DNA from: UBA10649 sp963749905
Lineage (GTDB): Bacteria; Actinomycetota; Actinomycetes; S36-B12
NCBI GenBank assembly: GCA_963749905.1
Contig: CAVVOF010000003.1
Span: 930,001-994,000, forward strand
Direction: 5' to 3'
DNA: 64,000 bases
Position 1 is the first letter of the stretch, and every line of letters begins with the position of its first letter. Made by a program: the position numbers and the translations under genes. Below the pieces are notes generated by a model. The model had not been told where the DNA came from and ran no database searches. It saw nothing but the letters and a program-made list of their open reading frames with translations. Positions 34,748-44,419 of this stretch are shown here, one piece after another.

Positions 34748-35343
34748 ATGGAGCGGAGTTCTTCGACGAAGGCCTGGCACTCGGCGTAGTCGGGCAGCAG
34801 CCCCTGCTCGAGCGCCTCGGCGAGGGTCGGTGCGCCCTCGTCCTTGGGCGAGAGCAGCAGTTCCATGTCCGGCCACGGCAGGCCGAGCGCCGGATCGACG
34901 GGTGTGACGCCATGCTCGTGGCTGGGGGCGTACGGCTCCGAGCACAGGTAGCCGACGGTCACCGACTCCGTCAGGGCGCAGAACGCATGCCCGAGCCCCT
35001 CGGCGATGTACAGGCCGTTGCGCAGCTCCGCGGACAGCTCGATGGCGTCCCACTGGCCGAACGTCGGTGAGCCGACGCGGATGTCGACCACCACGTCGAG
35101 GATGCTTCCCTCGAAGCACTGCACGTACTTGGCCTGCCCCGGCGGCACGTCCGCGAAGTGCACCCCGCGCACCGTGCCGGCCTTGGACACCGAGATGTTC
35201 ATCTGCTGAAGATCGAACGGATGGCCGATGGCCTCCTCGAACACCGAGGCCTTGAAGGACTCGAGGAACACGCCTCGATCATCGGGCCGGAGGACGGGGG
35301 TGAACTCCCACACGCCGTCGATGCCGCGAGCGGTGACCTCCAC
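34741..35343 (-). CDS. rmlC: dTDP-4-dehydrorhamnose 3,5-epimerase family protein
   Basis: A 200-residue cupin epimerase acting on dTDP-4-keto-6-deoxyglucose. Motifs: GVFLESFKASVFEEA, QMNISVSKAGTVRGVHF (catalytic His), GSILDVVVDIRVGSPTFGQW, and GLGHAFCALTESVTVGYLCSEPY with a catalytic-type Tyr. It makes the precursor of L-rhamnose or another dTDP-deoxyhexose. rmlA is in the window (50249); rmlB and rmlD are not seen. The GTG at 35343 has no ribosome site but TAGCCT lies 7 bases upstream, so it is probably leaderless; a divergent glycosyltransferase uses the same 39-base gap. Confidence 0.9.
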   Translation of the reverse strand: MEVTARGIDGVWEFTPVLRPDDRGVFLESFKASVFEEAIGHPFDLQQMNISVSKAGTVRGVHFADVPPGQAKYVQCFEGSILDVVVDIRVGSPTFGQWDAIELSAELRNGLYIAEGLGHAFCALTESVTVGYLCSEPYAPSHEHGVTPVDPALGLPWPDMELLLSPKDEGAPTLAEALEQGLLPDYAECQAFVEELRSIR

Positions 35344-35382
35344 GGCGGGGAGGCTACCAGCCGGGATGAGTACGGTTGCGGC

Positions 35383-36489
35383 GTGAAGGTCACCTTGATG
35401 GGAACGCGCGGCGTTCCCGCGCTCTACGGTGGCTTCGAGACGGCGGTGGAGGAGATCGGCAGGCGGCTTGCTGCCCGCGGATACGACGTGACCGTGTACT
35501 GCCGCAATCCCGGGCAGCGGCTGACCACCTACGAGGGCATGACGCTCGTGAACCTGCCCGCCGTCCGGCACCGCATGACCGAGACGCTCTCGCACACCGC
35601 ATTCAGCACCGCGCACGCGATCGTGAAGGAGCACCCGGACGTCGTGCTCCTGCTGAATGCAGGCAACGCGCCACTGCTGAAGCCGCTCGCGATGGCCGGC
35701 ATCCCGACGGCCATCCACCTGGACGGTCTCGAGTCCAAGCGCGAGAAGTGGCGCGGTGCCGGGGCGAAGTACTACCGATGGGCGGAACGAGCGTCCGTCG
35801 ACTGGGGTGTCGAGGTGATCGCGGACGCGCAGGCCATCGCCGACCACGTGAAGGCGAGGTACGGGCGGGACTGCGTGGTGATCCCCTACGGGGCCGAGGT
35901 GATCGACCCCGGATCGGACCGGATAGGCGAACTCGGGCTCCAACCAGGGGCGTACCACCTGATCGTCGCGAGATTCGAGCCGGAGAACCATGTCCTGGAC
36001 GCTGTGCACGCCTTTCGCGAGAGCGCCGAGGAGCGCCCACTCGTCGCGGTGGGCAGTGCTCCCTATGCACAGTGGTACGTAGACAAGGTGCGTGAAGCCG
36101 CTCGAGGGGATCAGCGGATTCGCTTCACCGGCGGCATCTACGACCAGGCACTGCTGGACCAGCTCTACGCCAACTGCACGGCCTACATCCATGGGCACTC
36201 GGTGGGCGGCACCAATCCGTCACTCCTGCGGGCGATGGGCGCGGGCGCTCCAGTGCTGGCGTACGACGTGGAGTTCAACCGCGAGGTCACCGCGGACCAG
36301 GCGTTCTTCTGGAAGGACGCCGATGCACTGACGGGACTCCTGAGTGAGATTGCGTCCGGCATGCATGACGGGAGGCTCCAAGAGCTGCGCGCACTTGGGC
36401 AACAGCGCGTGCTCGAGGCGTACCAGTGGGATGCTGTGACGGATGACTACGAGGCACTCATCCAGCGGCTCGCGGCCCGTCGCCGCTAG
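35383..36489 (+). CDS. GT4 glycosyltransferase with DUF1972 N-terminus
   Basis: A 368-residue cytoplasmic glycosyltransferase. MGTRGVPALYGGFETAVEEI is the DUF1972 start; the C-terminal half is GT4-like (VARFEPENH, GSAPY, RFTGGIYDQALLDQLYANC, then the NPSLLRAMGAGAPVLAYD acceptor-binding segment). DUF1972 members are often rhamnosyltransferases. The GTG at 35383 is 6 bases after TACGGT (leaderless). First of a run of transferases on this strand. Confidence 0.9.
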   Translation: MKVTLMGTRGVPALYGGFETAVEEIGRRLAARGYDVTVYCRNPGQRLTTYEGMTLVNLPAVRHRMTETLSHTAFSTAHAIVKEHPDVVLLLNAGNAPLLKPLAMAGIPTAIHLDGLESKREKWRGAGAKYYRWAERASVDWGVEVIADAQAIADHVKARYGRDCVVIPYGAEVIDPGSDRIGELGLQPGAYHLIVARFEPENHVLDAVHAFRESAEERPLVAVGSAPYAQWYVDKVREAARGDQRIRFTGGIYDQALLDQLYANCTAYIHGHSVGGTNPSLLRAMGAGAPVLAYDVEFNREVTADQAFFWKDADALTGLLSEIASGMHDGRLQELRALGQQRVLEAYQWDAVTDDYEALIQRLAARRR

Positions 36490-36498
36490 GAGTCCGCG

Positions 36499-37335
36499 AT
36501 GACGCGCATTGCTGCCGTGCTGGTGACGAGCAATTCGCAGCGCTGGCTCGGCGCGACCCTGGACAGCATCGTCAGTCAGACGCGTCAGCCTGACGAGATC
36601 GTCGTCGTCGACGATCGGTCCGTTGACAGTACCCGCGACATCCTCCATCGGATGCTCGGCACCCGAGTGCGCATCGTCGACTCGACCGCACAGTCGATGG
36701 ACCGGGTGTCTCGCATCGCGCACAACTTCCGGCAGGGGCTGGAGGAGGCCCGTGACTTCGATGCCGCCGTTCTCGGCGACCATGACGATGTCTGGCACGC
36801 GAATCGCATCGGCCACCAGGTGGGACTCCTGGAGACGTGGCGTGACGAGACGATGGTCGCGTCAGATGGCCGACTCGTGGACGAGTCGGGCGAACCGATC
36901 GGCGGCACACTTCGCACGGCATTCCCCGTGCCGTTGGACTGGGCGACGGCTTCGGCAGCCGAGCGGATGCGCACGACCCTTCGCTACTCCGTAGCCACCG
37001 GAGGTGCCAGCGCGGTGCGCCCCGTCGCGTTCGCGGATGTGCCCATCCCTGCCGGTTGGCTGCACGATCGGTGGTGGAGCCTGGTCGCGGCGTCGCGGGA
37101 GGAGCTGCGCGTCGATGACGAGTGCGTGATCGATTACCGGGTGTCCCGCGGCCAGGAGGTCGGCCTGGATCGTGGGCAGCAGGACCGCTCGCGTCGGGAG
37201 CGTGTGCAGGGAGCCGTCCGGCGACTGCCCACGTCCACTCGTCGGCTCCTGGAGGTGGCGTCCCTCAGAAGCCAGGCCACGGACGCGACAAAGCGTGAGC
37301 TGAGCCCCCGACGCTTGGTGCAGAATCTGGCGTAG
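36499..37335 (+). CDS. GT2-family glycosyltransferase
   Basis: A 278-residue inverting glycosyltransferase with AAVLVTSNSQRWLGATLDSI at the N-terminus, IVVVDDRSVDSTRDIL, and the metal-site motif VLGDHDDVWHANRI. Acceptor and sugar unknown. ATG 36499 lies 9 bases after the previous stop, so the two are cotranscribed. The C-terminal end (RRLPTSTRRLLEVASLRS) is basic and may contact the membrane. Confidence 0.87.
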   Translation: MTRIAAVLVTSNSQRWLGATLDSIVSQTRQPDEIVVVDDRSVDSTRDILHRMLGTRVRIVDSTAQSMDRVSRIAHNFRQGLEEARDFDAAVLGDHDDVWHANRIGHQVGLLETWRDETMVASDGRLVDESGEPIGGTLRTAFPVPLDWATASAAERMRTTLRYSVATGGASAVRPVAFADVPIPAGWLHDRWWSLVAASREELRVDDECVIDYRVSRGQEVGLDRGQQDRSRRERVQGAVRRLPTSTRRLLEVASLRSQATDATKRELSPRRLVQNLA

Positions 37336-37339
37336 TCAC

Positions 37340-39073
37340 CTACCAGGTGAGGCGGGTGACGCAGACGTGCGCCTCGGGCGAGCCGATGCCGAGGAAGGGC
37401 ACGGCCGTGCACTCGGGCACCGAGGCCCGGGCTTGAGGGGGCAGCGACTGCCAGAACGTGTATATCTGCTCGCGCGAGGGCGCGTACATGGCGATCGCCG
37501 ACGGTCGCACGTCGGCCAGCCGAACGGACTCGTCCGCTGTCATCGTCGCGCTGTAGCTGACGGCGTTGTAGTTGCTCCACAACTGCATCGCCGCGATGCC
37601 GGCCGTGAGCCGATCCTGGTCCACCCACGTCCCCACCGTGTCGTCCGGTGACGTCACGCCAAGGACGAACTCCTGCGCAGCCACCTTGGCGCGCATGAGG
37701 TCCTCGATCTGGAAGTCCTCGTAGGCCGCACGGAACGGGAACTGTCCATAGATGCCGAGCAGTCCGCGCCCGTTCTGCAGCAGTTGAGCACCACCGGCGA
37801 GTACCGCCAGTGCCACGACAACGCCGACCCCCGTCCATGCCCTTTCGGGCCATCTCCGCCACGCGAGGGCGGCTGCCGCGAACACCGCCGCGATGAGGAC
37901 GAGGATCAGCAGGCCTTGGCTGCCCGTGAGCTCACGTGACGAGTGGCCGGCCCAGATGGTGACGGCTACCGCCCCGGCTCCCACAATCCACACCGGCCAG
38001 CGCAGCTGCCCTCGACCAACCACCGCTCCGAACGCCAGAGCGGCTCCGGCGAGGGCACCCGGCCAGAGCAGTGCGCCACGTACGTGGGTGCTTCGAGCCA
38101 CGGGCCGGGCACGAGCCACAGGTAGCCGAAGGTGAACGCCCAGTTCAGCGATGACACCACGAGGGCGGCCGCCGCGACCCGGCGGTCGCGACCGACCCAC
38201 AGGGCGATGAGCGCGACGAGGACTGCGGCAAGCGGAACGAGCAGCGCGATGTCGCGTCGCCACACGTCGGGGTCGCCGACGAACACGGCGTAGTCAAGAC
38301 GCGAGTTCCACTCGAGGTAGGTGCCCAGCCACGACCGTCCGGGGAAGATGGCCCACCCGGCCACCAGGAACACGGCTCCGGTCGAGAGCAGCGCCGACGA
38401 CACCGGCCGCCGCGTCACGGGCAAGCCGCCGCCAGCGGACGTCGCCGTCGCGGATGACCGCCATCACCCACAGTCCGAGCCACATCGACAGGCCGAGCAG
38501 CATCCCGTACGGGTTCACCATGGCCAACCACGCCAGCAGTGCGCCCGAGAGCAGCGCGGGCAGCCAGGAAGGGTGTGGGTGCCCGAGTGCCCGCCACGCC
38601 CCGACCAGCAGCAGGGCGAGCACGCCGGCGAGCAGCGTGCCCGTCAGGTAGGTGTTGCCGACGAAGCTGAGTACGACGGTGTTCAGCGCGGCGAGGGCGG
38701 AAGCGATCACCGCGAGGGGTCGGACGCTGGCCAGCCGCACCAGGCCGTAGACGGCGCCGACGATGACGAGGATCAGCAGGAACCGCCAGGTGGCGAATCC
38801 TGCCCAGGGCCCGAGGAGTGACGTCAGCAGTCGGACCGGCGCGATGTAGCCCAGGCGCGTGGTCGTGTACGCGGGGTCGATGGCGCGTCCGGCCACGTCG
38901 TCGCCGAAGAGCGCCAACGACGCGTAGAACTCCGAGTCCGGAGAGTTGAAGCCGGTCCAGCGCTGGGCACCGGAGAGGAAGGCCGCGAATCCGGCGATGA
39001 GGAATACGAGGCCAGCGTCCAGGAATCCGGACTTGCGCATCTTCCCCGCCACGTCGGCAGGATACGGGTCCAC
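37340..39073 (-). CDS. Polytopic membrane protein (GT-C-like), two frameshifts
   Basis: About 577 residues once one extra base near 38425 is removed and one missing base near 38085 is restored; length then divides by three. It has about 10-12 TM helices, an early extracytoplasmic loop with NSPDSEFYASLALFGDD, and a soluble C-terminus (about 480-577) ending VCVTRLTW. The loop acids after TM1 resemble GT-C/ArnT-type glycosyltransferases. The start may be 39073 or the ATG at 39040. Its 5' end is only 22 bases from the divergent glycosyltransferase start. Confidence 0.7.
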
Positions 39074-39095
39074 CGGGCTCCCCTACGCTGGGCGC

Positions 39096-40939
39096 ATGGC
39101 CGGTCTGCTCCTCGACGTCACCGACCTCGTGGAGTTCCTGCAGAGGCAGGAGTCCGTGTCCGGAGTCCAGCGGGTGATCGCCGAGACGGTGCCGCTGATC
39201 CTCGCTGAGGAGCTGTCCAGCCGCGCGGTCGTGCTCGACCGTCCGCGCGGCGTGTTCGTGACCCTCACGGACGCAGAGACTCGGGTGCTTGTGGCAGAAG
39301 GGGCCTCCACGCGCGGCAGCAACGATCGCGCCAACCTGGCGGCTGCAGCTCTCAGCCTGTCTCGCACGCGCGCATACAGCCGAACCGGTCGTGATCGACC
39401 GGCAGCACGACCCTGCTGTTCCTCGGCGCCGTGTGGATCAACGACGCCCTCATGCTCGCGGCCCGTGACGCGCACGCCGCGGGTGCCCGGTGCGTGTACC
39501 TGCTCTACGACCTCACCCCTGTGCTCGAAACCGGGCACACAGCCGCGGTCCACCAACTCTTCGATCGCTACCTGAACCTCATCACGCAGACGGGTTCGAG
39601 GGTCCCCGCCATCTCGAACTCCAGCCGACGCGACTACGAGCGCTACTGCGCGGCCCGCGGCTGGCAACCACCGGCTGGAGGTGCGACCGCCCTGCCGTGC
39701 GGCATCGAGCCGGGCGCCGCGACCGGTGGGGACCGCCCCTGGCCGCGTCCGTACGCCCTCTTCGTCGGGACCGTCGAAGCCCGCAAGAACCACATCCTTG
39801 CGCTCCGAGCCTGGGAGCGGCTCATCGAGCGGCATGGCGCGGAGGGCGTGCCCGACCTGGTGTGCATCGGCCGCTTGGGCTGGCATGCCGACGAGTTCCT
39901 CGACGCCTACGTGCGGACCCGAGGGCTGGGCGGCAAGGTGAGCGTGTTGTCTGCCAGCGTTTCCGACGCCGATCTGCGCAGCTTCTACGCGCATGCGGAC
40001 TTCACCGTGTACCCGTCCCGCTACGAGGGCTGGGGGCTGCCGGTCTCGGAGAGCCTCGCGTTCGGGAAGCTCCCAGTGGCGGCGCGCAACTCGTCGATCC
40101 CCGAGGCCGGCAGAGAACTCGCCGCATACTTCGAGACCGACGACGTGGACGACTTCGTGCGCGTGCTTGAGGAGTCAGCCCTCGACGAGACGGCCCGCGC
40201 GGCTGCGGAGGAGCGGATCGCCGCGGACGGTGCAGACCCCATCACCTGGCAGGACGTCGCCGCGATCCTGCTGACAGAGGTGCGCGCGGCTGCGGACGAG
40301 GAGGCGAGGACGCCCGTGATCCCCGAGATCGAACTTGGACGTGAGTACATGCTGGCGGTTGGCCAAGCGCCACCCGATGGGGGCTACGCCGACCGCTACT
40401 ACGCGCACCTGACCTCTGAGGGGTCGACGCCCCTGCTGGGTCAGCCTCGAGGCGAGCGGGACTTCGAGGTGGTCGATGCCGCCGTCATCGGCACCTTCGG
40501 GGCGCCGCAGGCCTGGGGCAATGAGGTACGTCCGGGCCGCCGGGTCGACGTGCGGATCACCCGTCCCGTCGACGGCCCGCTCGTGCTGCTTCTGTCGACG
40601 CGCTCCATGCCCGGGGTGGCGACGATCGAGGCTGCTGGCCCGGGGGGTCCTGTTCGGGAGGACGTCTACCTGGGGTCCGTGATCACGCTGCCGCTGGGCG
40701 ACGGACGGGCGGGGGAGCCCGCCCAGGTGTCCTTCACGGTCGTCGACGCGCACGATTCGATCGAGGGTTTCCTCGGGATTCGATCGTTCGTGGTGCTGCG
40801 AGCCGACGACCTGCAGGCGCAGGTGGTCGCGCACAAGGCGGCCGCCGCGGCCCTGCGCCAGGAACTCGACTTCATGACGAGTACCCGCTCGTGGAAGGTC
40901 ACCGCGCCGCTGCGCAAGATGAAGGGCCGCGGCGCCTAG
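39096..40939 (+). CDS. GT4 glycosyltransferase with C-terminal extension, one frameshift
   Basis: A 614-residue protein if one missing base near 39400 is restored (the frame resumes at TTLLFLGAVWINDAL). N-terminal domain: LLLDVTDLVEFLQRQESVSG. GT4 core (about 100-400): YLLYDLTPVLE, FVGTVEARKNH, CIGRLGW, and YPSRYEGWGLPVSESLAFGK with the E-x7-E motif. About 150 residues of beta-rich sequence follow. The end has TRSWKVTAPLRKMK, a motif shared with other transferases here. ATG 39096 is 6 bases after TACGCT (leaderless). Confidence 0.82.
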
Positions 40940-40945
40940 GGGCTG

Positions 40946-41003
40946 TGCTGCGGCACTTGTGGCTGGCCGGTGTCCGGAATGTCCAGCCACGAGTGCCGCA
41001 GCA
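40946..41003. repeat. Palindromic element family A, copy 3 (diverged)
   Basis: Arms of 21 bases (TGCTGCGGCACTTGTGGCTG plus G) and the complement with one G-T mismatch. The arm sequence matches copies 1 and 2, but the loop differs (CCGGTGTCCGGAATGT). Lies between convergent genes, 6 bases after the transferase stop. Confidence 0.88.
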
Positions 41004-41008
41004 AGGAG

Positions 41009-42275
41009 CTAGCGCTTCTTCTTCTTGGGCGGGTTGGTGATGGTGATCGTGTACGTCTCGCTGCCCGGGGTGAGGGTGGCACTGCCCGGCGACACCGCGG
41101 TCACCTGACACTGGCCGGCGGCGAGCGCAGTGAGCACGGCACCGGCGATCACGCACGGACCCTGCTCGCTGAACAGCACCTGCGTGCCGGACTGACTCGC
41201 GCCCACCAGCGTCACCGTCGAGCCGGTGGTCATGTTGATGGGCTTGGCGATGTTCCACACCGGCTGCCCAGGCGGGTCCACGGTGATGTTGTCGACGGAC
41301 TTGGCGGGCAGCACGTTCACGGTCTGGCTGACGTTGCCGTTGTACCAGAGCAGCCCGGCCTGGGTCGGCCGGGCGCCCGTGTACTGGACGTTGATCGTGT
41401 GGACGCCACTGGCCGGGGGAGCCCACTGGAAGCTGGACACGCCGTTCACTGTGGGGATCGATCCGCTGATGCCTTGGCCGTCCCAGGACCACGACACCGT
41501 GCCGTCCGGGATGCCTGCGCCCAGCACGGCCTGCAGCGTCGTCTGGCTGCCGACGTAGAGGTTCGTGGGCCAGCGCATCGCGACCGTGGTCACCGCGGTC
41601 GTGGAGTTCGGCTGCGAGATGGGGCTGGTGGACGCCAACTGGCCTTCGGAGGCTGGCGAGTACGTCGCCTGGACGGCGATCCCACCGCTTGATGTCGGGG
41701 TCCACGGAATCGTCGCGGTGGACGTGTTGGCGCCGAACGAGCCGGTCAGGGGGGCGCTGGCCAGGGCGTTGCCGCTGCCACCGGTCTGCAAGGTGACCGA
41801 ACCCGTGGGCGCCAGGGTCCCGATGGGCGCCACGACTGCGGCGAGGATGTTGTTGCTCGACTCCCTGCTGCACCTCGTTCTGTGCGAGCAGCACCGTGTA
41901 CGTCGGCATCGGCGCCACCGACGCCGACGTCGAACCCAGGTTCGAGATGACGCCCAGGCCGTTGATGGTCCAGGTGCCTGCCCCACCGGGAGTCCACGAC
42001 ACCGAGCCGTAGCCGTTGGACCCGATCGTCGTCTGCAGTGTCTGCGAGGTTCCGCCGACCTGGAGGCCGATGGTCACCACCTGCCCGATGGCCTTCGGGG
42101 CGTTGATGACGATCTGCTCGGTCACCCCGACCATCCCGTTCGGGACGGCGATGAAGCCGTTGGATGCGGCTGACGCAGGGGAGGCGACCCCGAAGGCCGC
42201 TCCCGTCAGGCCGAGGGCGAGCGCGCCGGACAGCAGGATCCGCCCGGCCCGGGAGCGAGTGGTCACACGGGACAT
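41009..42275 (-). CDS. Secreted protein with Ig-like repeats, one frameshift
   Basis: A 421-residue protein after removing one C from the CCC at 41863-41865. Signal peptide MSRVTTRSRAGRILLSGALA, cut after SASA. Three or four Ser/Thr/Gly-rich beta-sandwich repeats with big-domain motifs (TGSVTLQTGGSGNALASAPL, DGTVSWSWDG, NITVDPPGQPVW, PGSATLTPGSETYTITI) are followed by a basic tail, NPPKKKKR. Probably a surface or adhesive protein. No LPXTG or transmembrane anchor; the polybasic tail could bind acidic cell-wall polymers. AGGAGG precedes the ATG at 42275. Confidence 0.78.
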
Positions 42276-42353
42276 GAAGCCTCCTTGGTGGGTGGTTCGA
42301 GCGTAGTCACGAAGGCCCGCATTTCGTCGCACATCGCGCCTCGGCGCGACGGG

Positions 42354-42398
42354 TAGGATCGCCGCATCATGAGGAGGAGGGGCGGGCGCCTGTGCTGA
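42354..42398 (+). promoter_or_regulatory. Possible -10 box and ribosome site of the wzm-wzt operon
   Basis: TAGGAT (42354-42359) could be a -10 element; no convincing -35 is visible. The AGGAGGAGG at 42372-42380 is the ribosome site for the GTG at 42392. An ATG at 42369 opens a 9-codon ORF (MRRRGGRLC) that overlaps the GTG start. The rest of the 42276-42391 gap shows no other feature. Confidence 0.35.
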
Positions 42399-43189
42399 CC
42401 GACCTCTACTCCCAGCGGGCCCTCGTCTGGGCATTCGCCAACCGGGACTTCGCCACCCGCTACCGCGCCAGTGTCCTGGGCTGGGCCTGGTCTCTCCTCC
42501 AGCCGCTGGCCACCCTGATCGTCTTCGCTGCTGTCTTCAGCATCGTCTTCCGCATCCAGGCACCCCCGCTCGGCAACGGCGAGGGCAGCTCCTATGCCGC
42601 GTTCCTGTTCACCGGCATCGTGACGTGGAACCTGTTCTCCAGCGTGCTCAACCTGTCGATGACGCAGCTGAAGTCCAATGGCGAGCTGCTGAAGAAGGTG
42701 CAGTTCCCGGCCTGGACGCCCATCCTCGGCGCCTCGATCGTGCAGCTGATCCAGGTGCTGCTCGAACTGATCGTTCTCATCGCGATGCTGCTCTTCCTGC
42801 GCAACGCCGGCTGGACGTGGATCCTGGCTCTGCCGATCCTGCTGGGGGCGCTCCTCTTCTCGCAGGGGCTCGGCCTCATGCTGTCCGTGCTGAACGCCCG
42901 CTTCGGCGACGTGCAGTACATCGTCGCCGTGGTCCTCGGTGCGCTCTACTTCCTGACGCCGGTCCTCTACCCGATCGACATGGTCGAGGGCCAGAACGAG
43001 CTGCTGGGCTGGGTCATCAAGCTGAACCCGATGACGTGGTACGTGGAGGGCATGCACGACGTCATGTACTCGCTCGTTGCCCCGCCGCTGTGGTCCATCG
43101 GCGCATTGCTGCTGGGCGGATTCCTGGTCTTCTGGGCCGGCTTCGTGCTGTTCGAGCGCGGCAGCGAAGACATCGGGGAGCTGCTCTGA
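42392..43189 (+). CDS. wzm: Polysaccharide ABC exporter permease (Wzm-like)
   Basis: A 265-residue ABC-2 permease with six TM helices. The family's amphipathic N-terminus (FANRDFATRYRASVLGWAWSL) leads to PLATLIVFAAVFSIVF. The TM1-2 loop and the conserved LYFLTPVLYPIDM and LNPMTWYVEG segments follow. It exports a lipid-linked polysaccharide together with the ATPase encoded next. The stop and the ATPase start overlap by 1 base. Confidence 0.95.
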   Translation: MLTDLYSQRALVWAFANRDFATRYRASVLGWAWSLLQPLATLIVFAAVFSIVFRIQAPPLGNGEGSSYAAFLFTGIVTWNLFSSVLNLSMTQLKSNGELLKKVQFPAWTPILGASIVQLIQVLLELIVLIAMLLFLRNAGWTWILALPILLGALLFSQGLGLMLSVLNARFGDVQYIVAVVLGALYFLTPVLYPIDMVEGQNELLGWVIKLNPMTWYVEGMHDVMYSLVAPPLWSIGALLLGGFLVFWAGFVLFERGSEDIGELL

Positions 43190-44412
43190 TGGCCGGCTCG
43201 GAGGACTTCGCTGTCGACGTCCAGCACGTGGGCAAGCGCTTCATGCGCCACACGGATCGCCGCAACTCCCTCAAGGAGCGCATCGTCCGGGGCAAGGCGC
43301 GCAACTCGGAGGACTTCTGGGCGGTGCGTGACCTGTCGCTGCAGATCCCGAAGGGCGCGGTCTATGGCCTCATCGGCCACAACGGCTCCGGCAAGTCGAC
43401 GCTGCTGAAGATGATCGGCGGCATCTACCGGCCCACCGAGGGCACCATCCACACCGAGGGCCGGGTGGCGGCGCTCATCGAGCTCGGTGCCGGGTTCCAC
43501 CCCGACATGACGGGGCGCGAGAACATCGCACTGAACGGCTCGATCCTGGGCCTGCCGCGCAAGGAGATCGCCGCGGTGACCGACGAGATCATCGAGTTCA
43601 GCGGCCTCGGCGAGTTCATCAACGACCCGGTCAAGCACTACTCCAGCGGCATGTACGTGCGGTTGGGGTTCTCGGTCGCGGTGCACATGAAGCCGGACGT
43701 CCTGCTCATCGACGAGGTGCTCGCCGTCGGCGACGAGGAGTTCCAGCGCAAGTGCTTCGACCACCTCTACTCGCTGCGCCGAGCGGGCAAGACGATCATC
43801 GTCGTCAGCCACGGACTCGGGCAGCTGGAGGGGCTGTGCGACGAGGTGGCGTGGCTCGAGCGCGGCGTGATGCAGCAGCACGGGCAGGCCGTCGAGACCA
43901 TCAGCGCCTACCTGCGCAAGGTCAATGCGGAGGAGGCGGCCCGCAACCCCATGATCGCGGCGGTGCGCGATGACGAGGGGCCGCGTGCCGGAGACCAGAG
44001 CGTGCGGGTCATGTCCGCCGAGGTCATCGACTTGGCCGGCACTCCGATCACGCACGCGGAGACGGGCACGACGTTCCAGCTGAGCCTGGGCATCACGGCA
44101 GCGGAGCCGGTCCTCGGTCCGAACGTCCGCATCGCCCTGCAGCACGACTCGGGGACGCTGGTATCGATGCCCAACAACCACCGCTGGGGGGTCGACTTCG
44201 GCACCATCGAGGGCGACCACAAGGTGCGTTTCGCACTCACCGACAACCCGCTGCTTCCCGGCCGCTACCGCGTGCACATCGACGTCTTCGACTACACCGG
44301 CTCCCGACTGCTCGACTCGTGGAACGACGCCGTGGAGTTCGCGGTGCGCAGCCCGCGCGGCGAGATCGGCCAGGGTCTCGTCGAGCTGCCCGTCGAGATC
44401 ACCTTCGAGTGA
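43189..44412 (+). CDS. wzt: Polysaccharide ABC exporter ATPase with Wzt-C carbohydrate-binding domain
   Basis: A 407-residue ATPase. Walker A GHNGSGKST (63-71), signature YSSGMYVRLGFSVAVH, Walker B VLLIDEVLAVGDEEF and the H-loop VVSHGLG are intact. About 150 residues after the NBD form a beta-sandwich (IDLAGTPITHAETGTTFQLS, VDFGTIEGDHKVRF) like the Wzt C-terminal domain that recognises the non-reducing end cap of the glycan. Its presence implies a capped or modified chain end, which fits the FkbM methyltransferase domain at 54029. Confidence 0.95.
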   Translation: MAGSEDFAVDVQHVGKRFMRHTDRRNSLKERIVRGKARNSEDFWAVRDLSLQIPKGAVYGLIGHNGSGKSTLLKMIGGIYRPTEGTIHTEGRVAALIELGAGFHPDMTGRENIALNGSILGLPRKEIAAVTDEIIEFSGLGEFINDPVKHYSSGMYVRLGFSVAVHMKPDVLLIDEVLAVGDEEFQRKCFDHLYSLRRAGKTIIVVSHGLGQLEGLCDEVAWLERGVMQQHGQAVETISAYLRKVNAEEAARNPMIAAVRDDEGPRAGDQSVRVMSAEVIDLAGTPITHAETGTTFQLSLGITAAEPVLGPNVRIALQHDSGTLVSMPNNHRWGVDFGTIEGDHKVRFALTDNPLLPGRYRVHIDVFDYTGSRLLDSWNDAVEFAVRSPRGEIGQGLVELPVEITFE

Positions 44413-44419
44413 GCCGTCG

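Noticed and set aside
42369..42398. Nine-codon leader peptide (MRRRGGRLC) in front of wzm, as an attenuator
   Set aside because: It is created by the AGGAGGAGG ribosome site itself and has no alternative hairpins; probably fortuitous.
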